From contig JAHGAU010000001.1 of assembly GCA_019925105.1 (NCBI GenBank), positions 806,001-870,000 of the forward strand: a DNA stretch of 64,000 bases. Reading direction: 5' to 3'. Origin of the DNA: Niebla homalea. Lineage: Eukaryota; Ascomycota; Lecanoromycetes; Lecanorales; Ramalinaceae. Below the pieces are notes generated by a model that made no database searches, was not told the DNA's origin, and saw nothing but the letters and a program-made list of their open reading frames with translations. Positions 22,987 through 36,201 of the stretch are shown here, in pieces. The first letter of the stretch is position 1. Every line of letters starts with the position of its first letter. The position numbers and the translations under genes are program-made.

Positions 22987-24396
22987 ATGACAGCCGTGGC
23001 AGGCCTTGACTTTGGGCGTTACAAGCGTATGGTACAGGACTTCTTCGCTTCAGAGCCGAGGAATGATGATGCTTCTGGTAACGCCATCTGGTGTCTTGGA
23101 AGGCAGTACTCGTCCAGATCTCGAGGCGACGTAGACGGTTCGAAATCGACTGACATAGACCATGACAGCACCTCATCTCCTGAATTGGATCGTGGGCCGC
23201 AGAGACCTGATCAAGATGCTTCCAAAGAAGCCTCTAAGAGGTCACGACCGGATAAGGATGCTGTTGATGGCCGTCTCAACGCCCACCGCGAGTATGGGGA
23301 ATGGCCAGCGGATTTTTTGGACGACTGCGAATCCCGCATCTGGATGACTTATCGATCCGACTTCCCTCCCATCATGAAGTCTACCGAAGCCTCAATGACC
23401 CTGTCCGTGCGGCTGCGAAGCCTCGCAGACAAGCAAGGGTTTACTTCAGACACGGGCTGGGGATGTATGATCAGGTCTGGTCAGTGCGTGTTGGCCAACA
23501 CGCTGTTGCTGCTGAGATTAGGCAGGAGTAGGTCCTCCGGTCTCCGCAGTATGGTGTGTCACGAACTTAACGCTGTTAGTGTGGAGAAGAGGCTTTCGGC
23601 AAGCAGAAGAGCGAACACTCTTGTCTCTCTTCGCAGATGACCCCAAGGCAGCGTTCTCAATTCACAACTTCGTCCTACATGGAGCTCAGGCATGTGACAA
23701 GCATCCGGGCGAATGGTTTGGCCCTTCTGCGACAGCAAGATGCATTCAGTGAGTCCCATCATCCTTGACAATCCTTTGTTGGCGTGGACTGACTGCTGTA
23801 GGGCCCTCACACACGCTCAGGAAGGCATCGGTTTGAGAGTCTACGTGAACGGGGATGGCGCCGATGTCTACGAGGACAAGCTTCTTGAGCTTGCGAGGTC
23901 AAATCAAGCACGTTTCACACCTACGCTCATTCTGTTGGGCATTCGGCTCGGAATTGACCGCGTTACCCCAGCGTACTGGGAAGCTTTAAAGTCTTCGCTA
24001 GAAATGCCGCAATCGGTTGGCATAGCAGGTGGTAGGCCTTCTTCATCACACTATTTTTTTGCCCATCAAGGGAACAACTTCTTCTATCTCGACCCTCATT
24101 TCACACGTTCAGCACTGGCTTTGCACTCCAACGACGCCCATTACACGACTGAGGAGGTCGAGTCGTGCCATACCCGAAGACTCCGTAGACTGCCAATAAC
24201 AGCTATGGATCCAAGCATGTTGCTTGCATTTCTGATTAAAGACGAGAGGGATTGGCACGACTGGAAAGAAGCAATGCTCGCAGCACCAGGTAAGGCTATT
24301 GTTCATTTTGCTGAGACAGAGCCTTCGCTCGGAACAAGTGGGAGCGAACGCCAAAGCGCCCTGGACGAAGTAGAAACTTTTGACGACGATGAATAG
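22987..24396 (+). CDS. ATG4: ATG4 autophagy cysteine protease
   Basis: Cysteine protease that processes the C-terminus of Atg8 and later removes it from phosphatidylethanolamine. Exons 22987-23527, 23580-23748, 23802-24396; introns of 52 and 53 bp; 434 aa, the usual size. Conserved elements: [14 protein letters not shown], the catalytic Cys160 in [45 protein letters not shown] across the first splice join, the Asp334-Pro-His336 catalytic pair in FYLDPHFTR, and GQ-type Atg8-binding surroundings. The C-terminus is acidic (VETFDDDE), compatible with a regulatory tail or LIR. The ATG at 22987 gives [20 protein letters not shown], the typical N-terminal helix; there is no better start upstream. 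Confidence 0.95.
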
Positions 24397-24901
24397 CAGA
24401 AAGGCCGGTCAAGATTGTTTTGGAGGTACCCCAAAACATAACGGTGTCGTGCCTGTTAACGTGTTAAAATCTTACGAGTTGGAGTGTTTTGCCAGGAACA
24501 TAGCCGTTAACATGCTTTCACATACTTATCTGAAGTCTGTCCAGTGCAAGTGACAATCTCAAAGCTTCATAACCTCGTCAGCAAATTGAAAACTTTGCGA
24601 GCCGGAAAGAGTGACAACAGATGATCAAGACATCGCATTGTTTCCGACATCAGTGGTCGAGTGAAGAACGAAAAACAATCACTACCGATTTGCAAGACTG
24701 ATAAAATGTTGGTCATCGTTCGCTCATGAGCTATTGTACACAGGCCGCCGATCCTTCATGGAGACCAACTCTTGTTGATCTTCGCAAGCCAAACCCGTGA
24801 AGCATTAAAAGACACAAAACCCCACTGAACACCAGCAGTCCACGCCCCTGCTCAAGCTCAACCTCTAGATAACATGATTGATGAAAAGCAACAAGTCACG
24901 T
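24397..24901. other. 3' intergenic region between convergent ATG4 and H2B
   Basis: 505 bp with no ORF of interest, no repeat and no recognisable RNA gene. I see no obvious metazoan-type histone stem-loop, consistent with polyadenylated fungal histone mRNA. Confidence 0.35.
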
Positions 24902-25553
<652 letters not shown>

Positions 25554-26142
25554 TTCGAAGGAGACTACGGAGTCAAGATGAGATGGATTGGGTTTGTGAT
25601 TGAGTACGATATGAATCGGCGAGAGCGAGTGCGATATGTCTGGCTGAGAATTGGAGATGGGTGATGGAGGAAAAGAGCAGTTGCGGGCGGCGTCGAAACT
25701 TATACCACTTAGCCGCAAGAGGTGATCAATTTAGCGTGTCGCGTTCGTTCAGAGGAATAATAGAAAACAGAAACAACACAGCACGGGTAAACGGTAGAAG
25801 AAGGCACGATTCGCTTGCGACAGCAAATCAGCTAGATCACAGACACACTAACGTGCACCCAAATACCACGCTAGCGACTTCTTCTCTTCTCACCTACCAG
25901 ATTTGCCGTTTCATGATTGGGTCTTCAAGTTCAATACCAATGACTAAGCAATGGCCTGATAGTTCCCCATCACATCAACCCTGCAATTCTGTTGCTACTT
26001 ATTTTCTCCACGCCCGCCAATTCTGCTTTCTTTCCCATTCACAAACCCTCACGCAATTCACGTCTCACCCATCTCTTATCAATCGATCAGCTCTACTTGA
26101 ATCACCCAGCCTCCGACATTTCACGATTCGAATCTTCTCAAA
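25554..26142. promoter_or_regulatory. Shared H2A-H2B bidirectional promoter
   Basis: 589 bp between the divergent histone starts. It contains an ATTGG (inverted CCAAT) box near 25917 and pyrimidine-rich tracts just before the H2A start. This arrangement is standard for fungal H2A/H2B pairs; the specific binding sites were not resolved. Confidence 0.6.
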
Positions 26143-26768
<626 letters not shown>

Positions 26769-28497
26769 AGGTGCTCTTGGAACCACAGGCAGTTTCACGA
26801 TTCCTTTTTGTTTCATGCGTTAATGGGGTTCGGGAACAGCCAGGGACTTGGCTTGTGCTCAGCGTGGGTGTATATTATGTTCATGGCTTCGGACTAGGGT
26901 CTCCAGACAGAGGAGTCCAATCATAAACCTTCATGAACTTTCAAGCTGTTCACCTTTCACGATGCTGCTTTCTTCCAAACCCTGCCCGAGATGAACTCAA
27001 TTGGTTGACGTGGTTGCCTGGTCGATATTTGACATCACTGACTTCAATCAACCATCTCTTTTACGTTGTTTCTAATGTGCTGAAAGTACCCGTCATGCCA
27101 GCAAACGAAGAACAGCATGATGATGCTTCGGTCTGCGTAATAAGCACAGCCATTGGGAACCATTTGGCAAGATTCAAATGGACCGGAAAATCTTCGTTTG
27201 ATACAATTTACTTTGGGTTACATAAGATACCTTTCAGGTCGATGCGAGTGACGTTACGTAGCCATGAGGAAATGAGCTGCCTGATATCTGGTCTCAAAGA
27301 GTCATTGGCGGTGGCGCTACAATCTGATTAGCTGAGCCGAAGAGGCAAAGTCAAATGAACCATTCGACAGCTTACGGTCTAGTATTGGGGGTGGTATATT
27401 GCGCTCGTATTTAGATCCTGGCAAAATGGCCAGGTCAGCACTTGCGATCTGAGAGCCAGCTTCCTTATGGGATGTGACAAACCTCCTGGGGCTGACGGTG
27501 GGCGGTAGGGATCCGGATGCCTCCATCTTTCTAGTAAAGCTTCTGTTTCTTGCAGCAAGACCTAGACGTGCATCAGTCTTTAGGAGCTGCAACGAGTATT
27601 AAAAGCTTAGGTTGTTCTACCCGTTGCTGTCGCGGCTCCGAAACAAGCCTGTTTGCCTCAAACAACGACCTAAGGTACATGGCCTGGCCTCTCCACATGT
27701 GCCTTTGGACTGTCCAATCAAGCGCCAGCTTTAGACTGCGACGATACAGCGACCTTGTAGGAGGATTAGCCAGATCATAGACCTTGAGAGGAAGCAGTAA
27801 ATGGATCCTACTGGACAGCCTTTACATGTGCCATTTTGGACCCGGCGACAAGAATGGACTAGGGGGATACACCTCGTGGTGTAGCGTACACTCCAGGCTG
27901 TCAACAGGTATCCAGGCAACAGGGTAAATGGAGATCTGCTCAATATCGTGAGAGGAGAGCCTCCTGATATATGGGTACGAAAAGGGAGGCAGTATGTTTC
28001 TGGAGGAGCACGCGTTACTGAAAACGCAAGAATAAAACACCGTAATATATACATCCGAGGATTCCTTAGTTCTTGGTCCTCGGTAATTTTAGTCTCATGC
28101 CAAGGAGCTCCCCTGGTCCCGTCTATCCGCCATCGGATGGCCTGCAACAGGAATCGTCGAGGAGAACATGCCCAACAAACACGGGTAGGGCAAGCTCTTT
28201 CACCACCATTGCACATACAATTAAGTGTTCAGGTCGAGTGCCAAGTGAGTGACGCAAGCTACGCCTCTTCAATGGACTTGGACTCCCCATCATCATCGCT
28301 TTGATTGCGACGCGCTTGCTTCTTTGACTGAACATCGCCTCGCAAAAAATGTCCAGCTGTTCCTACTCCGTCGGATGTCCACGCTTCCATACCTCAGTCT
28401 TGAGGCGGGAAGTAATCCCTTTTTCAACTCGAAACGGTTCTTACGGTCCAAATCGCAGATGGCAATCCTCTGCCCGCCTCACCTCGTCGAGATCTCA
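26769..28497. other. Long intergenic region, no recognisable gene
   Basis: 1.73 kb between H2A and KGD2, unusually long for this part of the window. Several ORFs of 100-160 codons exist on both strands (26933-27331 +, 27731-28216 -), but none shows domain structure, consistent composition or plausible spliced extension. Base composition is ordinary, so this is not RIP-mutated repeat. It may hold a degraded or lineage-specific gene that I cannot recognise. Confidence 0.4.
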
Positions 28498-30406
28498 ATG
28501 CATACGAAGCTTTATCGGCAGGTAGGTGGCTACAAGGCCGCTTCAATGCGACATTGCCGCTCACGGGGATATAGACGCTTTGAGACTCGGGTCCTTGTGT
28601 CGCTGCCACAGTGTCGTCGTTATGGTGGGAAGATACTACACCTGTCTGCGTTTGGTCGGCCGTCTAACCGATCGCAGCGGACAAGGTCGTCAAAGTGCCA
28701 GAAATGGCAGAGTCCATTTCTGAAGGAACATTGAAGCAGTGGCAAAAACGCAAGTGCTTCTGAGCTCATGATATTTCCAACATGTAATTGGTGAAGACTA
28801 ACATCTACGGCAGAGATCGGTGACTTCGTCGAACAAGATGAGGAAATAGCTACAATAGAGACGGATAAGGTGTGTGAAACGTTGTGTGCCTGTGAAGATG
28901 GCACAGTATCTTACAACATCCCCGTTCCCTCCAGATCGACGTAGCTGTCAATGCTCCAGAGCCCGGCACTGTCAAGGAATTTCTCGCCAAGGAGGAGGAT
29001 ACTGTCGCAGTTGGGCAAGATCTCCTCAAACTAGAACTGGGTGGGGCGCCGTCCTCCAAGGGAGGGGAGGAGAAGGCTTCATCAGACCCGAAGGCTCCTG
29101 CATCTGACGAACAGCCTACAGCCTCTGATGATCGGCCTACGGCGTCCAAGAAACCAGCTACGACTCCTGAGCCAGAAGATAGTAAGGCCAAAGCTCAGGA
29201 TGCGAAAGCTCAGTCCGGGAAACAAGGTGTTGCACCTTCGCAACCTTCTTCTCCCAGAGGAGCTCAGAGCCAAGACCGAGGGCAAGTTCCTTCAGCGCCG
29301 TCTCAAGAGCAGTCCAAGAAAACCCAAGACGGCAAGAAGTCCAATGAAGGAGCTCAAGCAATTTCCAAACCTGGCAGCAGGGAGGAACGCCGGGTAAGCT
29401 TTTCTGATATTGAAGTCCTAATTTATGATTGAATTTTGGGGCTAGGTGAAAATGAACCGTATGCGCCTGAGGATTGCAGAACGTCTAAAACAATCACAAA
29501 ACACAGCAGCTTCCCTAACAACTTTCAATGAAGTCGACATGTCCTCCTTGATGCAATTTCGAAAATTGTACAAAGATGACGTTTTCAAGAAAAAAGGGGT
29601 AAAGCTTGGGTTCATGAGCGCCTTCTCGCGGGCGTGCATTCTTGCCATGCGGGAGATTCCCGCCGTCAACGCATCCATCGAGGGGCCTGACGGAGGCGAC
29701 ACGATTGTGTATCGCGATTATGTCGACATCAGTGTTGCAGTCGCAACCGAAAAAGGGCTTGTGACCCCTGTTGTCCGCAATGCAGAAGCCCTTGATCTAA
29801 TTGGTATCGAGGGAGCGATCGCCGATCTGGGTAAAAAGGTAAGCTTCTCTGACAGCAATCAATATTGACAAGACAATTGTTTCGGCTGACGATCTTCTTG
29901 GCTCGGGATAACAAACTCACGATCGAGGACATGGCGGGGGGGACCTTCACAATCAGCAACGTAGGCTTCGAATGTTCGGATTTGTTGCTCTCACGCTAAT
30001 CTGCGAAAGGGTGGTGTTTTTGGATCCCTGATGGGGACGCCCATCATCAATCTTCCACAGACAGGTGCGTAGTGCTTTCCAGCTTTGGCGCGACCACCCA
30101 TTAGCTGACATTCAGTTCAGCGGTGCTTGGTCTGCATGCAATCAAGGAGAAGCCTGTTGCGATTGATGGCAAAGTCGAGATTCGACCGGTAGGTGTCAGA
30201 TGCTGATCTCGTTTGCTTATCTGCTAATGAGATGTAGATGATGTATCTTGCATTGACATATGATCATCGTATGCTCGATGGTCGAGAGGCGGTTGTCTTC
30301 CTTGTAAAGGTGTTGAGGCTCGACTTCCTCGATGGCTGGATTAGTACTGACGGTGTCATAGGTCAAAGAATATATTGAAGATCCCCGCCGGATGCTCTTG
30401 TCATAA
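28498..30406 (+). CDS. KGD2: KGD2, dihydrolipoyllysine succinyltransferase (E2 of 2-oxoglutarate dehydrogenase)
   Basis: Mitochondrial TCA-cycle E2 subunit. Ten exons: 28498-28624, 28678-28749, 28814-28869, 28935-29393, 29446-29838, 29901-29960, 30010-30064, 30121-30188, 30238-30309, 30362-30406; 1,407 bp, 468 aa. An arginine-rich presequence (about residues 1-42) precedes the lipoyl domain, [31 protein letters not shown], with the lipoyl lysine at about residue 85. A long Pro/Ser/Lys/Gln linker (about 120-235) replaces a peripheral-subunit-binding domain, as in OGDH E2. The acyltransferase core starts at [16 protein letters not shown] and ends with [13 protein letters not shown] (His440, Asp444) and a [11 protein letters not shown] tail. 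Oddities: intron 2 is GC-AG, and the intron at 29839-29900 has no AG at the frame-consistent 3' end. Presequence start is uncertain (an in-frame ATG also lies at 28546). Confidence 0.9.
28750..28813 (+). other. GC-AG intron in KGD2
   Basis: 64-bp intron with donor C|GCAAGT and acceptor CGGCAG. The join gives [17 protein letters not shown], matching the conserved lipoyl domain, so the GC donor is needed. GC-AG introns with an otherwise perfect GCAAGT donor are a known minor class. Confidence 0.8.
29839..29900 (+). other. KGD2 intron with non-canonical 3' splice site (GT..TG)
   Basis: Donor GTAAGC and a good branch point (GGCTGAC) are present, but the frame and the conserved join [17 protein letters not shown] require cutting after TTCTTG, where AG is expected. 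The only AGs inside are too close to the donor (17 bp) or bring a stop. Either a rare TG acceptor, a splice-site mutation, or a base-call error. Confidence 0.6.
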
Positions 30407-31276
30407 ATATGCTCTACGTACCTGTAGAGTTCTCCGAATCACTAGCAACGGTGACGCATGGAACCGCCTGCTGGACCAATGTGGACTGGCATAGGTATCT
30501 TGAGTTCGGATCATCGTTGCTGATGAAGTCTCTGCGCGCATCCCCTAAAAGCCTACAGCCGCAGATCCTACAGATGTATTTCCCACTCTACATGTACAAA
30601 AATGACCCTGGGTTCTTGAGGGCATGCAAAATATTGATTTCGAGTTCCGGTTCCTGCAAATAATTGGCTGATGCAGGTACTTGCCCGTGGTGATCAGAGC
30701 TCTGCTGGGTATCACCTACCGCGACGTCGATTTGTATTACCTGATAAGAAAACCGGCGAGATCGCTTTGACCCTCCAGTTTGTTTCAAGAAGACCAGATC
30801 ACGACAGAAGCAAAAGCGACCGTGAGGTGGAACCCTCACCCTACGATCTAGAGATGCTGACTCCAATACAGGAAACCCTACATCTTCTGTATGGACAATA
30901 AATCCATTCTTCTGCGTAATTTCCCGTGTCGTCGCTGTTGCTTGCGGTGACGAAGCCTTCCTACCCCCCAATATCATCTCTGGAGTGGTACGTACGCTTG
31001 AGGTCCGCCTTGGTTTAACTGCCAACAAAACCAGTGGCACGAGGAGATAAAAGATAAGCGGGGTTACTCTCCTGCACGAGAGAGGGAGAAAGCTTCATAC
31101 GAGCCGCTTTCCTATGGCCCATAAGAATATCCGAACATGCAAAGTGCTACGCCAAAATATTTCGAAGCGATATTTAATATGTTGGTAACATGACGGCGCG
31201 GACTCTTGGCAACAGAGAGTGAGTCTTATAATCAGCGACAACCCTGTTCCGTTCCTGCTACTGTAGTACCTATACA
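30407..31276. other. Intergenic region between convergent KGD2 and the short-chain dehydrogenase
   Basis: 870 bp. Overlapping ORFs on both strands (30588-31040 -, 30671-30901 +) have no recognisable domain and are probably fortuitous. It marks the change from the housekeeping block to the decaying accessory segment. Confidence 0.35.
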
Positions 31277-32345
31277 TCAGACAGTGTTCACTTTAGCCAT
31301 GACACCCGGCTGCAACTGTTCCAGCTTTCCAACTAGCTTCTCCCAGACACGGTTACTCTTTTCAACACCGTCCTCGCTTGTAATACATGGCGCATATTCC
31401 TGTAAGGCTCCAGCCCGCATATATATACCATGAGACTGCCTTCCTGCTGAAGCCGCTGTTACCACCAACCTGGATCCCTCTTCTACTGAGCGGGCAGATA
31501 TGAGTTCAAAGATTTTATAAACTGCTTTCAAGCCACCAGTGAAATCGCCGGCTAGCCCAGTCTTACAGAAGCATGGATCGAGGTAGGTGATAATGATGCG
31601 GTGTGGATCTCGAGGTGTGTCATTTGTCATTGGATCGATGATGGAGGCTAACTTGACAACGGCGTACAGCAGCAATAGCTTTGAGAGATTGTACCTATCA
31701 TCAAATCTGGTCAATGAACTTTTCCCCTGGGCATCACGATTGCAGCATTGCTTACTGGTCCATCATGTTCACGTGAGTTTCGTCCCTGAGCCAAGCAAAA
31801 AGATCTTCTCTACCCTGCTGAGGATACTTTGCCACATCATACAGAGCTGACTCCAGAAAGGTCATATGCGGAGCGACCCCACATGTCTTTGCGGTCTCCT
31901 TCAACTTCGGGATCAGCTGCAATGCTAGCAAAAGTGTGCCGATAACATTCACAGCTACAAGCCGCTCTGTGCCATAAGCAACCTGAAATTTGAGTGATTG
32001 AATTCCGGCATTGTTTATTAAGACATCTAAGCGGGGCAATTTGTTGGCCTGGTCCACGAACTCCTTAATGGAAGGCGGTGACTCGATGTCGACTTGCCAG
32101 ACTTCGATGATGGGACTGCATCTTAGTGAGGATTCGATTTCGAGCTTGACCTTTTTGCCCCCAGAAGCGTTGCGGCAGCCGAGGATCACTTTGCCAGTAC
32201 CAAGGCTAATGGTGTGTTTCGCCGCTTCTTTGCCCAGACCCGAGTTGGCGCCGGTGATGATGACGGTCTTGGAAGCAAAGGAGGTGGTGGGCTCAGGAAT
32301 CTTAAGGATGAGTTGTGTATGGAGGAAGTTGCCCAAAGAGGGCAT
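31277..32345 (-). CDS. Short-chain dehydrogenase/reductase (SDR)
   Basis: NAD(P)-dependent oxidoreductase of the classical SDR type. Exon 1 is 31756-32345, exon 2 31277-31694, with a 61-bp intron (GTAAGC..GATAG); 335 aa. The Rossmann glycine motif TGANSGLG is at residues 31-38, the NNAG motif is in LDVLINNAG, a candidate catalytic serine lies in TFLESALYD, and the active-site pair is Tyr198/Lys202 in MDQYNLSKL, created exactly at the splice join. This subgroup is frequent in fungal secondary-metabolite clusters as a tailoring reductase/dehydrogenase, but the substrate cannot be read from sequence. No frame break was found, in contrast to the two neighbouring genes. It is divergent from the Zn2Cys6 regulator with 284 bp between them. 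Confidence 0.88.
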
Positions 32346-32629
32346 GATTGTACTTCTCAATAGGTTCAATGGATGAGATGATAAGTTTGACTTGCACTTT
32401 CTCAACCGGGATGACCAGGATGCTTATTTATTGAGGAGGAAATAAGCCCATGGACATCACTGTCGGTGGAGTGCATTACTCTGCATTCGCCTATACGGAT
32501 CATTCCACTATCATTTCGATTCCTATTGCACAAACATCCTCCACCTTTGTTTAGTATCTTAGCCTAAAGACAAAAGACACCAGCACTTTGACCAGGCCCC
32601 CTTTCCCGCCCCGCCCCGCCCACTCCGCT
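32346..32629. promoter_or_regulatory. Divergent promoter region of SDR and Zn2Cys6 regulator
   Basis: 284 bp between divergent starts, with C-rich runs (CCCGCCCCGCCCCGCCC near 32607-32623). A shared promoter of regulator and enzyme is common in fungal clusters; no CGG-N-CCG operator could be fixed. Confidence 0.4.
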
Positions 32630-34947
32630 ATGCAGCAACCTGGTCGACGTCCTCGTGTCCCACTGTCATGTGATCCCTGCCGCATCAGAAAGTGCATCCG
32701 CTTTGGATGACCTAAGTCCGTAGGAGACGAATACTGACGGAGCTAGACTGAAATGCAACCGCAAGAGACCCTGTCAAAACTGCACGGTGCGCGATCAAGG
32801 GACAGCTTGCGAGTACCAATGCTCGAAAAATCGGACAACGCCTATAGCCCATCCGGATGAGCATGGGGATCCAATGCAGCAGCGGATAGATCACTTGGAG
32901 GGTCTGGTAAAGAGATTAATAGCTCAGCGCCAGGAGATTCCGCCAAATACTGTGGGTTCCAGTCAGGGCAGTCCTAAACCTGGGACTGGGCCTGTGATGA
33001 CCGCAGTAGCGTCGGATGCTTCAAATGTGGCGTACAGTGCAGGTACAACCGTATTCGATGGCGTCCATTCCGTGTTCAAAGGTGGAGATGACTGGTTCGA
33101 TGTATCACAAGAGGTTAGTCGCTTTCTCTCTTCTGTTTTTCTTCTTTCCCTCCTCTTCTTTTTCCGTTTCTCAACACATAAATTTGCTTCATGTGAAGAC
33201 CTCCGAATAATAGTTCTTCAGATCAACGAGCTCAAAAAGGTCTGGAGCCAAAATCAAGATGAACAGGCCGATTATAACGTGCGTCCAATCCCCACAACTA
33301 CGGTCGATGGATCGAGCTTGCTCTTTGGCCAAGTCAAACAAATCGAAAGAATAGACATACTGGCAAATTTACCGCCGAAGTCTGAAATTGATAAGCTGAT
33401 ATGCCAATTCTTTGATCGTGAAACCTTCCCTATAACAGTCGCTCGTAAGTCACCTCGGATAGTATGAGCCAACTTTCATGCGCGAGGTAGGGGTTCTGCA
33501 CGGATTCTCTCATGTCATTCAACTGAACTCATAGTAGTACACTGAGCACTGGAGGGACCCTTCTCGGACAAACGTCATGTGGTTAGGTTTGCTTTTCTCT
33601 ATTCTCGGCATAGTCATGCTCTCTTATCACCAATTTGATGAACCACGAGAGTATGAAGGAATCTCAGAGTCACTTTTCCAACTCTACAGGCTGCACACAG
33701 CGCAGTGCCTAATCATCGGTGACCTTTCCAGGTGTTTACCTTACACAATTGAGACATTGCGCTTTGACGCAACCGCCGAACTTAATCGAAAGGGAGATAT
33801 TAGTCGCGGTCTATGGATAATGACGGGAGTCATAGTTCGGGCAGCAATAAACATGGGCTACCACCGCGATCCTTCTCACTCGTCATCCATCTCGATATTG
33901 CAAGCAGAGTATCGACGCCGAGTCTGGCTCTCTGTAATGAGCATGGACGACATGGCCTCATTTCGTGTGGGCTTCCCGCGCATGACGCCAGCGATCTACT
34001 CTGACACGGTAGAGCCCTGCAATCTCCACGACTGGGACTTGTCTGATGATAGCACCGTTCTGCCAACCTCGAGGCTGCTGACGGAGTCTACTCCAGTTAC
34101 CTATTTGATTGTCAAGGCGCGCTTGTTTCGCGCTCTTGGCCGCATCACCGATCTCAACAACACTCCGGATCTGCACTGCTATAACATTATACATGAAATT
34201 GACAACTCCTTGTCTGAGGCGTATCAGAATGTCCCTTCACACATGAGGATATACCGCAGCAGAGGGGTTTCCTGTTCATTGCAAAAAAAAATCCGATTTT
34301 CCAAATTATCAGTTGGATTCTATGTATCACAAAGGAATGTGCACTCTACATCGAAAATTTATCGCCAAAGGTAGACTCGACTCTCGATACAAACTCTCTC
34401 AAGATCGATGCATCTCGTCAGCCCTATCACTACTAGATTACCAAGATACCTTGAAGCCATCTTGGTATAAGTTTTCGGAAACCAGACAGATGTTGACTCT
34501 CGCCGATATGATACTATTTCTAGAGTTGGAACATAGACGCAGAGGTCCAGATATGATACATCCTTTGATAGCAAGGCTCTTTTGCAGGCATTGGAGAAGT
34601 CTTGTGCTCTTTGGGAAGATACGAAAAGCTCTTGTGGTGAGGCTTGCAAGATATACCATATTCTGGCTGACATCCTTTCGAGCTTTCAAAATGTTGACAA
34701 GACTAGCTCCTCACAGATGCAACACCCGGAGCCACCCTTTGAATCTCTTGAGTTACAGCCCGCACTACCAATCAATTAACAGCAGCCTGTCTTCGGATGA
34801 GGATATGTTCGTAATGTCGAACGAAATGGATCTTGATTGGGTTGGTATGACTTGCCTGATTCAACTTCTCCTATGCTTATTCCAGCGTAGACTACCTGGG
34901 ATGCTTTCATCGAAGGCGCTAATGTTGAAGATAGACCTGTGCATTAA
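32630..34947 (+). pseudogene. Zn2Cys6 (Gal4-type) transcription factor with fungal-specific TF domain, frame-broken
   Basis: Exon 1 (32630-32691) and exon 2 (from 32747) join across a 55-bp intron to give the zinc cluster CDPCRIRKLKCNRKRPCQNC..C. A 108-bp intron at 33114-33221 joins SQE to INELKKVWSQNQ. The fungal-specific TF domain follows (FFDRETFPIT, WLGLLFSILGIVML, RGLWIMTGVIVRAAINMGYHRDP, AEYRRRVWLSVMSMDDMASF). Three frame breaks interrupt it: near 33445-33475 just before the segment EPTFMRE; at the A9 run 34283-34291, one A too many; and near 34540-34566 before ALLQALEKSCALW. The end of the gene is recognisable as TTWDAFIEG..EDRPVH after a last intron (GTTGGT..CGTAG). Without repair no full-length product is possible. 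Likely the pathway regulator of the adjacent cluster. Confidence 0.82.
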
Positions 34948-36201
34948 GGTTGACTTACAAGACACTCATCGCGAAGCCAATGCATTTCATTTGAGGTTCG
35001 CAAGTATCGAGGACTCGGCATTGAAAAGCATGCCTTGTACCAGGGGGGGGGGGGTCTTCTATGTCTTATGGTCTATGACAGGATGAGCAGGATATTGATG
35101 CAGCTGCATGTCAAAATCAGTAGGGAAATTGTAGTAGGCTTAATTTGCAGCAATTGTTAAGGGCCGTGCTTAGAGGGTGAGCTCAATAAGGGTATGCCTT
35201 GATTAAAAGAATTTACTCCATACATTTTCGTACAGCTTATATGATTGATCAAACATCCTTTGGTTCGAGCGTTGTATATCAATGTGCAATGAGTGGATTG
35301 GCAGCGATATTTTCGCGCAGGCAGGATTTCCAGTCGCATTATGATATGCCATGATGATGGATTCCATCGAGATACAAGTATGATGATTAGTGTCTATAAC
35401 ACTGAATGATTGCGTGCTGCAACCAAGTGAAAAATTGCCTGCTTTCTCTTTGCCTATTCAATCACATTTCATAAGGATGCAACCATAAGGATCCGCATCT
35501 GATCTCGAGCAAATCGTTGAAGAAACCGGCCTGGGCCCCTGGTCCATGTTCTCTTCGTAGGAAAGATCGTTGTGGAGCATTAACCCATTGTGTCCGTGTG
35601 CAGGCTCTGACTGAAAATCCTGGAAAAGACACGACCTATTACCATGTTTGATCTTCGGCGCAGACAAAAACACTCCATTTTATCCTGTGAACTGCCGCGC
35701 TGAGCTTGTCCCAGCTCGTAATGCCGCGCGCGATGCCATACAGCCGGCATATCCCGCATCGATCACCCTTTCAGAAGCCCACAATAATCCACCACTCCTC
35801 CTGGAGACTCATTTCACCCCCCGAAAACCTCCTCCACATCTCGCCACGCACATCGGGATTATCCCTCACATCTCTGCTGGGAACATCAAAAAACCTTGAC
35901 CAGCTAAAGGCAGCAAAAGTCTCCTGATATCAGCGCATGTGTCAGCGATCAAGGAGGCCGCCAAGAATATATGCTGGGGGGATGTGGCATCAGGATACTG
36001 AGCATAGAATTATAGTTGTCGATTGGACCTCCGCACCATTAAACGATACTCAACTGGTAGCAACCCTCTATCATCGACAAAGAGCCGACGCACACCAGAA
36101 ATTTTTTCAAGTATATATTGTAAAATATGAGCAGTCTCCTTCATTCAAGGTGTACGTGCTGTCTAATTGACGATGAAAGCGCTATTGCTGACCCCAAAAT
36201 T
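34948..36201. other. Gene-poor stretch between the regulator pseudogene and the tRNA
   Basis: 1.25 kb with no recognisable protein. It contains a G10 homopolymer at 35042-35051 just after the pseudogene. A small ORF at 35648-35899 is proline/histidine-rich and not convincing. Composition is ordinary, not RIP-like. Confidence 0.35.

Noticed and set aside
26933..28216. ORFs of 132 and 161 codons in the H2A-KGD2 gap
   Set aside because: No recognisable motif, competing ORFs on both strands, no convincing start or splice structure.
30588..31040. 150-codon minus-strand ORF after KGD2
   Set aside because: Low-information sequence opposite another ORF; no family features.
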